Virus record (IMG/VR): IMGVR_UViG_3300007960_000063
Location: 1-37,801 of that record
Direction: 5' to 3' (one strand)
DNA: 37,801 nucleotides
From: a virus
Position numbers and translations under genes: made by a program. The notes beneath the pieces are model-generated. The model did not search any database. It saw only the letters and a list, made by a program, of their open reading frames with translations, and was not told where the DNA came from. Of the stretch, positions 17,795 through 24,093 are shown one piece after another (positions within the stretch are counted from its first letter, which is position 1; each line of letters opens with the position of its first letter).

Positions 17795-17826
17795 AGGTCC
17801 GCGCCCTCCCTTCGCGGACCTCTGTT
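17795..17826 (+). terminator. Rho-independent terminator of the late operon (first)
   Basis: A perfect 9-bp stem AGGTCCGCG/CGCGGACCT with a 9-base loop, followed by CTGTTT, lies 42 bases after the last late gene. It ends rightward transcription where the two transcription units converge. Confidence 0.7.
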
Positions 17827-17832
17827 TGCCAG

Positions 17833-17877
17833 CCCCGACCGGGTTCCCCTTCAACCCCCCCCGGTCGGGGTTCTCTT
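17833..17877 (+). terminator. Second convergent terminator
   Basis: A perfect 11-bp stem CCCCGACCGGG/CCCGGTCGGGG with a 16-base loop is followed by TTCTCTT on the plus strand. It abuts the stop of the leftmost minus-strand gene, so it can act for the rightward transcripts and perhaps also slow leftward ones. The T-run is only on the plus-strand side. Confidence 0.65.
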
Positions 17878-18131
17878 CACAGGTAGAGGCTGAAACCCTT
17901 ACAAATCTCCATCTTGATGCCGGTTGCCTTCGCCACCTCGGCGACAAAGGCCTTCGCCTGCTTCTCTTGGCTCAAGGGGAAATTGCGCCGCACGGGGAAC
18001 CCTGCGGCCTTGACCTTCTCTTGGGCCTCCCTCTGCATCCGGTACATTTCGGCGACCGGCCTGTAGCCGCGACCCTTCTTGTTTTAGGTCGGTAGGCTGA
18101 CGACAAAGAACTCGTCACTCATTTTCAGCAT
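17877..18131 (-). pseudogene. Small early gene interrupted by an in-frame ochre codon
   Basis: Starting from ATG at 18131, with an AGAGGAG site in the usual place, the frame reads MLKMSDEFFVVSLPT and then TAA (18084-18086, codon 16). The same frame then continues for 68 more codons (NKKGRGYRPVAEMYRMQ...) to TGA at 17877, with normal charged, helical composition and a Tyr-Leu end. The stretch after the stop looks coding. It may be a nonsense mutation, an assembly or sequencing error, or a site of reinitiation at a downstream ATG. The gene is the only one driven by the leftmost copy of the repeated promoter module. Function unknown. Confidence 0.6.
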
Positions 18132-18150
18132 GACATACTCCTCTGGAAGC

Positions 18151-18196
18151 GGGGCGACCATCGCCCCGCCCCATGTATATAGTCACGCACCGTGGC
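18151..18196 (-). repeat. 46-bp inverted repeat, left copy
   Basis: Exact reverse complement of 26387-26432. Both copies cover the operator, -10 box and leader hairpin of modules P1 and P5. The copies are 8.2 kb apart and both promoters point away from the segment between them. Confidence 0.85.
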
Positions 18197-18204
18197 GATT
18201 TCAA
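18151..18204 (-). promoter_or_regulatory. Promoter/operator/hairpin module P1
   Basis: Read leftward: -35 TTGAAA (18199-18204), 17-bp spacer holding the operator GCCACGGTGCGTGAC (18182-18196), -10 TATATA (18176-18181), then leader hairpin GGGGCGATGGTCGCCCC (18151-18167) and AGAGGAG. The -35 contains the TGA stop of the 67-residue gene. Bases 18151-18196 are an exact inverted copy of 26387-26432. Confidence 0.8.
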
Positions 18205-18404
18205 CCGCCATCCTCCTCCGACCGCTCTTCCTGCTCCGAGAGCCAATCGGCGAACCCGGCGAGGCCCCTGAGGTCCTCGAGGTCTGCCCGGTCCTCGGCG
18301 ATGAGGCGCGCCTTGAAGGCGACGAAGCGGAACGCGGCAGCTTCGATGCGCTGCGTGAGTTCGGCCAGCGCGACGTGCGATTTGTTGGGCGGGATTGATG
18401 TCAT
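18201..18404 (-). CDS. Small helical early protein
   Basis: A 67-residue protein with AGGAGG upstream of its ATG. It is rich in Ala, Glu and Arg and probably wholly helical (LAELTQRIEAAAFRFVAFKAR); the C-terminal end is very acidic. It follows the HNH gene by one base and its TGA stop is part of the -35 box of module P1. Function not recognised. The helix-rich acidic character would fit a small partner or chaperone protein, but nothing specific supports that. Confidence 0.6.
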   Translation of the reverse strand: MTSIPPNKSHVALAELTQRIEAAAFRFVAFKARLIAEDRADLEDLRGLAGFADWLSEQEERSEEDGG

Positions 18405-18405
18405 T

Positions 18406-18807
18406 TCAGTCTTTCCTCCTGTATCGCCGGGCCAGTCCCGGCATTCCGATCCCCGTGACCTTCTCCGGGACGAGCGGCTTTCGCGGCTTCTCCTCCCTCG
18501 GCTTGTCGCGGGCCTTCATCTGCTTGTCGGCGAGGCGCTTCGCCTTCGCCAGTGCGGGCTGTCGAGCGGTCGTCCGATAGCGATGGCAGGACGGACAGAC
18601 GGCGAGGCAGTTGTCCAGATCGGCGCTGCCTCCCAGAGCCGCCTCGACCCGGCTGTGATCGTACTCGACGCCCAGCGCCAGCGAGGTCGTGCAGCGGACG
18701 CCGGGCGGCATGCCGTAATCCTCGCCGATAGCCTCGCAGATGCCGCCGGAGCGCATGTGCGCCTGCCTCTTCGTCTCGGCCCGGAACTCGGCCCTCTTCG
18801 ATTTCAT
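18406..18807 (-). CDS. HNH endonuclease
   Basis: A 133-residue protein. The core reads EYDHSRVEAALGG (D50, H51), then LDNCLAVCPSCHRYRT (N66, C71, C74, H75), the order of an HNH nuclease with a structural zinc site; C24 and C39 may supply the other zinc ligands. The basic ends suit DNA binding. It is the last of the coupled recombination genes (ATGA overlap at 18804-18807 with the DUF1367-like gene), so a role in recombination-associated cleavage is more likely than a homing role. A packaging-associated HNH is usually beside the terminase, which this is not. Confidence 0.85.
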   Translation of the reverse strand: MKSKRAEFRAETKRQAHMRSGGICEAIGEDYGMPPGVRCTTSLALGVEYDHSRVEAALGGSADLDNCLAVCPSCHRYRTTARQPALAKAKRLADKQMKARDKPREEKPRKPLVPEKVTGIGMPGLARRYRRKD

Positions 18808-19577
18808 CTCAGGCCCTCACCGCTCGCCACCTTCGGCATTGCCTTCTCCGTCAGATCGGAGCGCAACCGCTTCCCTTGAGCAATCTCCATCGCCCAGACC
18901 CAGATGATTTTTGCCGTCATCCGCCCCAACTCGGACATCTCGCGGATGACATCTGCGTAGGCGACGTTCACCTTGCGCGCCTTCTCGAACATCCGGTTGT
19001 CCACCGAGCGGACGCGCTCTTTTCGGAACTGCTTCTCGCGCTCGTCGTGCCACGCCTCCATCGCCGCGTCGAGGTCGAGAACGTACTGGATGAGCGCCGC
19101 CACCTCGTCGGGCGGCAGGATCGTCGGCTCAGGCCTCGAGGATGCCTCCACAGAGGCAAGGTGCTGCCGGTGCTCCTCGCCAGTCCAGCCATAGGTTTCT
19201 GCCAGCCATCGCTCAGCCTCGGCGAAATAGCGCACCATTTCCGCCTCCGGCAGGGCTTCGATGGCAATTGATGACGGCACTGTGAGGGTGACGCCGTTCG
19301 GAAGGCGCGCCTCCTCGGTGAGGCCGACGCCCATCTTAACGACGTTGTGCATGCACCCTGCGGTCGGAGCGCCGCCGGTCGCCTCAAGCACCTCAAATAT
19401 CATCGCCCAGTAGGCGCGCAGCCGGGCGCGATTTCGGAAATGCCCGATGCTGATTGCCACCCTGTCGCCTTCCTTGTAGCCCTCAAGCGCGCGGGCGTCG
19501 TAGTCCATCTCCGGCACCAGATTTCCTCCGCGCACGATCCATGCGTAGACCGGCCTGTCCTTTCGCTTGGCGCTCAT
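18804..19577 (-). CDS. DUF1367/NinB-like recombination-associated protein
   Basis: A 257-residue protein. The N-terminal half (MDYDARALEGYKEGD, then GHFRNRARLRAYWAMIFEVLE) has the pattern of phage proteins of the DUF1367 kind, which sit in recombination modules: conserved RN..R..YW. The C-terminal half (REKQFRKERVRSVDN, then MFEKARKVNVAYADVIREM) is helical and basic. It overlaps the HicA-like gene upstream and the HNH gene downstream by ATGA, so it is co-translated with RecT. The family match is from memory of the pattern and the function of the family is poorly known. Confidence 0.55.
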   Translation of the reverse strand: MSAKRKDRPVYAWIVRGGNLVPEMDYDARALEGYKEGDRVAISIGHFRNRARLRAYWAMIFEVLEATGGAPTAGCMHNVVKMGVGLTEEARLPNGVTLTVPSSIAIEALPEAEMVRYFAEAERWLAETYGWTGEEHRQHLASVEASSRPEPTILPPDEVAALIQYVLDLDAAMEAWHDEREKQFRKERVRSVDNRMFEKARKVNVAYADVIREMSELGRMTAKIIWVWAMEIAQGKRLRSDLTEKAMPKVASGEGLR

Positions 19578-19807
19578 TGGTGCTGGTCCCTCCTTGAGGC
19601 ATAGAAACCGCCAGCCCGCACAGCAGCGCGGACAGTCGTCCGAAAATTCAGGAAGGCGCGCGGGTCGCGTTTCTTCGTCGCGCTGATCGGGACTTTGCCT
19701 AGATCGGTTTCCGCGATGATGTGCGGCCCGCCGCCGGTGACGGAGAGGATTTTAACCCCCTCCGTCTCCAGTATCGCGAGAAACTCTCTTGCTGCGCGCG
19801 TCGTCAT
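19574..19807 (-). CDS. HicA-like small protein in the recombination block
   Basis: A 77-residue protein. The frame is open further upstream, but the ATG at 19807 overlaps the RecT stop by ATGA, matching the coupling used by all neighbours, and gives a sensible fold. Strand-helix pattern FLAILETEGVKILSVTGGGPHIIAE, then SATKKRDPRAFLNFRTTVR, resembles small phage proteins of the HicA/dsRBD fold, with the GxHxx strand and the S..(D)xR...N helix. In HicA toxins the His is catalytic on RNA; here there is no HicB next to it. A nucleic-acid-binding helper of RecT is possible. Confidence 0.55.
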   Translation of the reverse strand: MTTRAAREFLAILETEGVKILSVTGGGPHIIAETDLGKVPISATKKRDPRAFLNFRTTVRAAVRAGGFYASRRDQHQ

Positions 19808-20679
19808 TTCAGCGCCTCCCGGATGCGGGCCTTGGCGCTCTGGTAGGCTTCGTGGGCGACTGCCATCATATCCTCGTTCCAGTCGTCCATCTGCGCCTGC
19901 GACCAGAGCCAGTCCACCTCGTCGAACTCCTCGGCCCTGTACAGGTGCTCCATCATTTCCGGGTGGTCTGCCGGGTTCTCGATTTTCGGCCACTCATGCT
20001 TTGCCTCCGGCTCCGGCTCCGGCGGCGGCGTGAACAACTGCGGCTGCGGCTGGTGTTCGATCACCTCGCCGACCGGGGTGTCCTCCAGTTCGTCGGCGCT
20101 GATCGCGCCGCCCAGAATATCGGCGAACAGATCGCGGAGGCACCAGCCGGTGGCGCGCCATTTCGCCATCCGCTCGCGGTAGAGGAACCACGGCGAGTTG
20201 TTCGCGACCTTCCTTCCGGACCTGTCTTGGACGTACTCGCTGTCCACCAGCAGCTTGGCGTGGCGAGCCTGCTGGAGAGAGAACTCGACGCGGCTCTCCT
20301 CGCCCGTGTCGCTGCGCTTCGCCTCGCACCAGCCGATCTCGCGCTCGGCGTCGTAGCCGGTGCGGATGTAGGCGGCGCGACCGGAGCGGCGGCACACTGA
20401 AATGAGGCCGTCAGCGTACAGGGCAGGCCGACCATTGACGACGGCGATGGAGCGCAGGCTCGCCATCGGAGGCAGGCCCAGTTCCGCGCCGAACAGGATG
20501 GCGGTGGCAATCGCCGACTTGGCGGTGTCGCCGTCCTTGTCTCCGGTGAGCGATTTCGGCGCGAGGCCTGCCAGATGCACCATCTGGGCGATCCGGTAGA
20601 CCTCCTCGATGGTGTGCGGGATGATGGCAGAAACGCTGCCACCGGCTACCAGTGCGGTCTTTACTGCGGGGACGTTCAT
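19804..20679 (-). CDS. recT: RecT-family single-strand annealing protein
   Basis: A 291-residue protein with family hallmarks: an N-terminal TIEEVYRIAQMVHLAGLAP helix, KSAIATAILFGAELGLPPMASL, then IAVVNGRPALYADGL, and the long central beta region ending in KWRATGWCLRDLFADIL. These match the core of RecT-type annealases that coat single-stranded DNA and pair it with complementary strands, usually at replication forks. The length fits the family. It overlaps the 306-residue gene upstream and the HicA-like gene downstream by ATGA. The expected partner exonuclease is not adjacent; the PD-(D/E)XK protein at 24831 could fill that role. The C-terminal 70 residues are acidic and variable. Confidence 0.85.
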   Translation of the reverse strand: MNVPAVKTALVAGGSVSAIIPHTIEEVYRIAQMVHLAGLAPKSLTGDKDGDTAKSAIATAILFGAELGLPPMASLRSIAVVNGRPALYADGLISVCRRSGRAAYIRTGYDAEREIGWCEAKRSDTGEESRVEFSLQQARHAKLLVDSEYVQDRSGRKVANNSPWFLYRERMAKWRATGWCLRDLFADILGGAISADELEDTPVGEVIEHQPQPQLFTPPPEPEPEAKHEWPKIENPADHPEMMEHLYRAEEFDEVDWLWSQAQMDDWNEDMMAVAHEAYQSAKARIREALK

Positions 20680-21596
20680 ACGACCTGCTCCTTCTCTTCG
20701 ATCCTCATGCCGGGCAGGGCGATGCCTGCGCGGGCTGATGCGTTTGCAACCTTGCTCACTGCGGTCCGCACCTCAGCATGATCGCTGACGGCTGCGAGCA
20801 GCGCCGCGTAGTCGGTGATGACTGCCTCCTTCGTCTTGCGGACGACAACCTTCTCGCCGACCTTGCCGACCGCGACCGGCGGCGCGGTCGGGTCATTCGG
20901 TTTCTGCGACGCCATCCAGTCGGCGATCTGCAGGCGGGCGTCGGCGATCACCTCGCGGCAGGCGTCGGTGACGGCGCGCCAGCGAGCGTCGATCTCGCGG
21001 CCAAGCTGCAGGACAGGCTTTTTCTCGCCTTCGTGGAGATTTTTCGCCTCCTTCTCGAGTGCGAGGGCAAAGGTCCTGATGCTGGCGGCTTCGTCTGCCG
21101 CCTCCTGCGAGCGGATCGGGAAGCCCACCTCTTTCAGGCGCGCCGCCGCATCACCCGCCGCATTGGCGAGGCGCTCGGCTTCGGTCTGGGCATCGTCTCC
21201 GGTGCCCCGCTTGAAACCGCGTTTCTCGAGCGTGTCCATCGGTCGAGCGGGGCGACCATCGGCCCAGAAACCGCCCTGCACGGCAGACTGGTGTTCCTCG
21301 TAGGTGACAGCGGAGCAGCCCAGCCACGACCCGCCGCCGAGGAACTCATCCCATTCGGGCGTTCCCTCGACGATGTAGGTCGCCTTGATGCCTGCTCCGA
21401 AAATCGCGAGGAGGCGGTCGCCATGCTCAGGGCTGGGCAGGATTGCCAGCGGCCAGTCGCATTTCGTGGCCGCTCCGGCGGTGCGCCAGTAGCCTGCGAT
21501 CAGGCCCTCGGCAGCGGCGACGCAATCGCGCTCCTGCCTGACGCCCGCGAGTTCCTGACGCCAATAGCGCCACGGGTCTTTCTTGGTGTTTGCCAT
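20676..21596 (-). CDS. RecT-partner coiled-coil protein, unknown
   Basis: A 306-residue protein with the usual CCAGAGGAGACTGAA leader before ATG 21596. Residues 1-130 form a compact domain (WRYWRQELAGVRQERDCV, then GSWLGCSAVTYEEH). Residues 145-235 form a long charged coiled coil (LEKEAKNLHEGEKKPV). Residues 240-306 form a basic Ala-rich tail with KVANASARAGIALPGMRI. Proteins with this coiled coil and Ala-rich end are often found next to recT in phages of alphaproteobacteria, by my recollection; no catalytic motif is visible. Coupled to RecT by ATGA, so they should be made in equal amounts. Confidence 0.6.
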   Translation of the reverse strand: MANTKKDPWRYWRQELAGVRQERDCVAAAEGLIAGYWRTAGAATKCDWPLAILPSPEHGDRLLAIFGAGIKATYIVEGTPEWDEFLGGGSWLGCSAVTYEEHQSAVQGGFWADGRPARPMDTLEKRGFKRGTGDDAQTEAERLANAAGDAAARLKEVGFPIRSQEAADEAASIRTFALALEKEAKNLHEGEKKPVLQLGREIDARWRAVTDACREVIADARLQIADWMASQKPNDPTAPPVAVGKVGEKVVVRKTKEAVITDYAALLAAVSDHAEVRTAVSKVANASARAGIALPGMRIEEKEQVV

Positions 21597-21624
21597 TTCA
21601 GTCTCCTCTGGTTGGCAGTGATAC

Positions 21625-21660
21625 AGTATAGCGGATCGGGGCGAGGGTCAAACCCTCGCC
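21625..21660 (-). promoter_or_regulatory. Promoter-like site and hairpin before the RecT operon
   Basis: Read leftward: -35 TTGACC (21646-21651) and -10 TATACT (21625-21630) with a short 15-bp spacer. The TGA in the -35 is the stop codon of the 171-residue gene. A perfect 9-bp inverted repeat GGCGAGGGT/ACCCTCGCC (21640-21660) straddles the stop. The palindromic operator of the P1-P5 modules is absent here, so control may differ. Confidence 0.45.
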
Positions 21661-22163
21661 TCCTCCTCGGCAACGGCGCGCTGTGCGTCGGCGACCTCGA
21701 TCTGGGCGCGCTGCAGTTCGGCGAGGTGCAGATAGTCGCGGTTCTCCTCGCAGAGCAGCGCCGTCTCGGCCTTCATCAGGCGACGCTTCGCGGCGGTCTC
21801 TTCGGCGTATTCGCGGTTCTGCCGAGCGGCCCACTCTTCATTGCTCTCGGCACTGACATAGCGCAAGGCGCACTTCCACGCCTCGAGGAAGTCGCGTTCG
21901 TTGTAGCTGCCCTCCTTCCGGCTGCTCAGCCAGTTCGGGCCACGGAACCAGTTCTTGACGACCTCGACATCATAGCGATGGCCGATGCCCGCGTTAGAGG
22001 CAATCGGTGCGCTGCTGATCTCGGCGACGACCGCGCCGAGGACGCCTTCGCCGAAGCGACGCGACAGGATCACGCGGCAGTCGGTGACGACGACAGTGAC
22101 ATCCTTCGGCACCGGCAGGCTGTGGACGAAATTCAGGACGAGGGGGGAGTTGGTGATCTGCAT
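21648..22163 (-). CDS. Early protein with C-terminal coiled coil, unknown
   Basis: A 171-residue protein starting at ATG 22163 behind CCAGAGGAGCCTGAAA. Residues 1-75 are beta-rich (LVLNFVHSLPVPKDVTVVVTD, split by short turns) and residues 95-171 are a charged helix rich in Glu, Ala and Arg (AETALLCEENRDYLHLAELQ). It is driven by module P2 and its TGA lies in the -35-like box of the next operon. No recognisable family. The helix could make it a scaffold or DNA-binding partner of the recombination proteins, but this is not shown. Confidence 0.6.
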   Translation of the reverse strand: MQITNSPLVLNFVHSLPVPKDVTVVVTDCRVILSRRFGEGVLGAVVAEISSAPIASNAGIGHRYDVEVVKNWFRGPNWLSSRKEGSYNERDFLEAWKCALRYVSAESNEEWAARQNREYAEETAAKRRLMKAETALLCEENRDYLHLAELQRAQIEVADAQRAVAEEEARV

Positions 22164-22551
22164 TTTCAGGCTCCTCTGGGTCTGGGCCGGGGCGACTGCC
22201 GCCCCGACCCCTCTTATATAGTCTCGCTGCGTGACGAGGTAAAGGGAAGCGGAGGCGATATTCGGCGACCGCGCTCCTCACCGCCGCTTCCGCAAGTTCC
22301 TTTGCGATGGCGTAAGGCATGCCCCGGTTATTGGCGTAGTCCCGAAAACAATGTCTCTCCCAAAAATCCACCGCCTCATCAAGGGTCTCGAATACCATAT
22401 GCCCATAGCCGAAGATGGCAGACATCGCCCGCACCTTCTCCGGCGACGTGCCATAGGAGTGCGCCGCGAGGGCGCACTCCTCGGACCAGCTTTCGACACG
22501 ACGGCGAGCCTGACGGGCCAATTCGAGGGTCTCGTCGTCGTCACTCAGCAT
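21994..22551 (-). CDS. Early protein with apparently lost stop codon (103 or 185 aa)
   Basis: Starts at ATG 22551 behind AAGGA. The first 103 residues (MLSDDDETLELARQARRRVES, with FGYGHMVFETLDEAVDFW) look like a normal helical protein. Codon 104 is TTA (22240-22242), in the -35 of module P2 where sister modules have the TGA stop. Without it the frame runs 82 more codons through the promoter, hairpin and the start of the next gene to 21994; that extension is Arg/Pro-rich and does not look selected. The ancestral gene was probably 22240-22551. Whether the long form is made is unknown. Confidence 0.55.
   Translation of the reverse strand: MLSDDDETLELARQARRRVESWSEECALAAHSYGTSPEKVRAMSAIFGYGHMVFETLDEAVDFWERHCFRDYANNRGMPYAIAKELAEAAVRSAVAEYRLRFPLPRHAARLYKRGRGGSRPGPDPEEPENADHQLPPRPEFRPQPAGAEGCHCRRHRLPRDPVASLRRRRPRRGRRRDQQRTDCL
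22189..22243 (-). promoter_or_regulatory. Promoter/operator/hairpin module P2 with degenerate -35
   Basis: Read leftward: -35 TTTACC (22238-22243), operator GTCACGCAGCGAGAC (22221-22235), -10 TATATA (22215-22220), then a hairpin GGGGCG-loop-CGCCCC (22189-22205) and CCAGAGGAG. In the sister modules positions 2-4 of the -35 are TGA, the upstream stop; here they are TTA in frame with the upstream gene. Confidence 0.75.
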
Positions 22552-22577
22552 CGAGGAGGTCCTTTCTCTTGTGGTTG

Positions 22578-22601
22578 GGGCTGGGCGTCATTGCCCAGCC
22601 C
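22578..22601 (-). promoter_or_regulatory. Intergenic leader hairpin
   Basis: A perfect 9-bp stem GGGCTGGGC/GCCCAGCCC with a 6-base loop lies between the 93-residue and the 103/185-residue genes. No T-run follows on either strand, so it is not a classic terminator; it resembles the hairpins before other early genes. Confidence 0.6.
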
Positions 22602-22613
22602 GCTGGTTGAAGG

Positions 22614-22895
22614 TCAGGCGCGAAGCCGCTCGACATCGGCGACCAGCTTCTCGTAGCGGTCGCTGAGAGGCTTGCCGAGGGTGAAGTGTTCGTACAACTC
22701 ACCGGCGACGAGGATCGCCAGCGTCACCTCGGCCTTGTGCGGGTGCTTGATGAGTTCGGCCTCGAGCGCGCTGCACATTACCTCGTCTCCGGCTTTGCTC
22801 ATCTCCGGCGGAACGCCTGCGCCGGAGATGGCTCCGATCAGGTGCAGCTTGAAGCGCGCCTTGCTGACCGGCTGGGTTTTCTGTTCTTTCGTTAT
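22614..22895 (-). CDS. Early protein with apparent ATA start codon
   Basis: The shortest ATG reading begins at 22802 (62 residues), but that ATG has no spaced binding site. The frame is open upstream to ATA at 22895, which stands exactly six bases after AGAGGAG, the spacing used for the ATG starts at 23637 and 24014. From ATA the protein has 93 residues: a basic N-terminal part (KEQKTQPVSKARFKLHLIG) and a helical remainder (ALEAELIKHPHKAEVTLAIL). AUA is a rare near-cognate start; a point change from ATG or a sequence error would explain it equally. Function unknown. Confidence 0.55.
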   Translation of the reverse strand: MTKEQKTQPVSKARFKLHLIGAISGAGVPPEMSKAGDEVMCSALEAELIKHPHKAEVTLAILVAGELYEHFTLGKPLSDRYEKLVADVERLRA

Positions 22896-22913
22896 TTCAC
22901 TCTCCTCTGGTTT

Positions 22914-22925
22914 GGGCCTCGGCCC
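22914..22925 (-). promoter_or_regulatory. Intergenic leader hairpin
   Basis: A 5-bp GC stem GGGCC/GGCCC with a 2-base gap in its centre sits between the stop of the 70-residue gene and the CCAGAGGAG site of the ATA-start gene, in the position used by the other leader hairpins. It is short and may only form transiently. Confidence 0.4.
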
Positions 22926-22927
22926 GG

Positions 22928-23140
22928 TTATAGCAACACCGATACGGTGAAGCCCTCGCTGGACACCATCTGCTCGACAAAGCCTGCGGCGACGCGGTGG
23001 TCCATTGCGAACCCCTTGCCAATCCGCTGCCAGCCCTCGAGGCTCACATTCTCCTCGAGGAACGTCTTGAAGGCCTCGCTCTGAGGCGTGACAATCCAGA
23101 CGCTGCCGTTATTGCTGACGCTGAAATCTGCAGTGACCAT
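22928..23140 (-). CDS. Small early protein, unknown
   Basis: A 70-residue protein with AGGAGG eight bases before ATG 23140. It alternates strands and one helix (GSVWIVTPQSEAFKTFLEEN, then GFAMDHRVAAGFVEQM) and ends in a hydrophobic strand (TVSVLL). It is separated from the gene before it by nine bases and from the next by a short hairpin. The alpha/beta pattern is that of a small soluble protein; no family is recognised. Small early proteins of this kind in phages often block host functions, but nothing here shows a target. Confidence 0.65.
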   Translation of the reverse strand: MVTADFSVSNNGSVWIVTPQSEAFKTFLEENVSLEGWQRIGKGFAMDHRVAAGFVEQMVSSEGFTVSVLL

Positions 23141-23149
23141 TGTTGCCTC

Positions 23150-23398
23150 CTACTTTGCGTAGATCATGTTGCGGTCGCCGTAGAGGTCCCGCCAGTTGGA
23201 GATGACGTGTCGCGGGGCAGGCGGGAAGGGGTTGACCTTCCCTTTGACGCCGTATGCGACCGCTGCCTTATCCAGCTTGAGGTAGGCTCCGTCGAATGCG
23301 TCAGCCCATGCACCGCTACAAGTTACGTGGTGAGCCACCACGCTTGCGATTGCGACGAGTTCGTCGAGGGTGAGTTCAATTTTCACGGGGGCGTCCAT
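23150..23398 (-). CDS. Small early protein, unknown
   Basis: An 82-residue protein. An earlier in-frame ATG exists, but ATG 23398 shares its A with the stop of the upstream gene (TGATG), the coupling seen elsewhere, and has GGAG upstream. The N-terminal half is a helix (KIELTLDELVAIASVVAHH), the rest carries GVKGKVNPFPPAPRH and an aromatic C-terminal end. The single Cys at about residue 27 and two adjacent His could bind metal but no motif is complete. Function unknown. Confidence 0.6.
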   Translation of the reverse strand: MDAPVKIELTLDELVAIASVVAHHVTCSGAWADAFDGAYLKLDKAAVAYGVKGKVNPFPPAPRHVISNWRDLYGDRNMIYAK

Positions 23399-23637
23399 CA
23401 CTTGTCTCCGCATGCCTGTTTCAGTTCGGCCTTGATGCGGCGGGCGGCTTCACCGCGCCACGTCGAGGCGTTGGCGAGGAAATAGCGGACGACCGACCGC
23501 GCGCTGTCCTCATAGAAGCGGTCCTCGATGGACCGGATCACGCGCATGGCGTTGAGGTACGGCACTGCGCCGAAATAGGGCTTCGGCCACTCGCGGACGA
23601 TCTCGTTGGCGATCTCTCTGATTTCACGGTTCTGCAT
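23398..23637 (-). CDS. Small helical early protein, unknown
   Basis: A 79-residue protein starting at ATG 23637 behind CCAGAGGAGAGTGAC. It is predicted wholly helical (REIREIANEIVREWPKPYFG, then VVRYFLANASTWRGEAARR) with a basic C-terminal end. A frame open further upstream passes through the leader hairpin and is not used. It is coupled to the 82-residue gene by TGATG. No family recognised. Confidence 0.6.
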   Translation of the reverse strand: MQNREIREIANEIVREWPKPYFGAVPYLNAMRVIRSIEDRFYEDSARSVVRYFLANASTWRGEAARRIKAELKQACGDK

Positions 23638-23659
23638 GTCACTCTCCTCTGGGTTGGGT

Positions 23660-23679
23660 GGAGGGGCTGATGCCCCTCC
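23660..23679 (-). promoter_or_regulatory. Intergenic leader hairpin
   Basis: A perfect 8-bp stem GGAGGGGC/GCCCCTCC with loop ATCA lies between the 110-residue and 79-residue genes, about a dozen bases before CCAGAGGAG. No promoter boxes precede it, so it must be copied from module P3 as an internal mRNA hairpin. Confidence 0.6.
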
Positions 23680-23681
23680 GG

Positions 23682-24014
23682 TCAGAAATTGTAGTCGTAA
23701 TGATAGTCGGCGCGACCCTCGACATAGCACACACCCTTGTGCGTAAGGCCTCGCTTGCCCCAGCGCAGGGTCCGGGGGCTGCTCTCGTCGATCCCCGCGT
23801 AGAGCCACGTCTGCTGCCTCTGGTTCGTGCAGTGGCCCGCGAAGCCGCCGGGGATGATTTCTGGCTTCCACTCCGGGTCCCGTGCATAAAGGACCGGCAC
23901 GACCGTGACGGTATGCGCCGTGCGCTTGATGACCTTCCACGGGTAGGACTGCGAGTAGCCGATCTCGGTGACGTATTCGCCCTCGGGTAGGCCCTTGAGA
24001 TTGGTGTCGGTCAT
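23682..24014 (-). CDS. Early beta-rich protein, unknown
   Basis: A 110-residue protein starting at ATG 24014 behind CCAGAGGAGACTGAC. It is rich in strands and aromatic residues (GEYVTEIGYSQSYPWKVI, TVTVVPVLYARDPEW, then VEGRADYHYDYNF), like a small SH3-type or OB-type barrel. It is the first gene after module P3. Two Cys residues are present but no metal motif. Function not recognised. Confidence 0.65.
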   Translation of the reverse strand: MTDTNLKGLPEGEYVTEIGYSQSYPWKVIKRTAHTVTVVPVLYARDPEWKPEIIPGGFAGHCTNQRQQTWLYAGIDESSPRTLRWGKRGLTHKGVCYVEGRADYHYDYNF

Positions 24015-24038
24015 GTCAGTCTCCTCTGGTTCGGTGCC

Positions 24039-24093
24039 GGGGCGACCGCCGCCCCGACCATCCTCATATAGGCACGATGCGTGACAGTGTCAA
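24039..24093 (-). promoter_or_regulatory. Promoter/operator/hairpin module P3
   Basis: Read leftward: consensus -35 TTGACA (24088-24093), operator GTCACGCATCGTGCC (24071-24085), -10 TATATG (24065-24070), hairpin GGGGCG-loop-CGCCCC (24039-24055), then CCAGAGGAG. The TGA in the -35 is the stop codon (24090-24092) of the 135-residue gene. Confidence 0.85.

Noticed and set aside
18406-18807. Homing endonuclease in an intron or intergenic insertion
   Set aside because: The HNH gene is coupled by ATGA to its neighbour and no split gene or intron border is visible.
17769-18879. Plus-strand frames across the terminators and the HNH region
   Set aside because: They start within terminators or cross promoter P1 and are antisense to genes with clear RBS sites and, for HNH, a catalytic motif.
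19574-19807. A HicAB toxin-antitoxin system
   Set aside because: No HicB-like gene is adjacent and the gene is coupled within the recombination operon; only a fold resemblance is claimed.
20778-22610. A 610-codon plus-strand frame opposite the early genes
   Set aside because: It runs through RBS sites, the P2 promoter and three well-supported minus-strand genes and has low-complexity Arg/Leu/Ala composition; a shadow frame.
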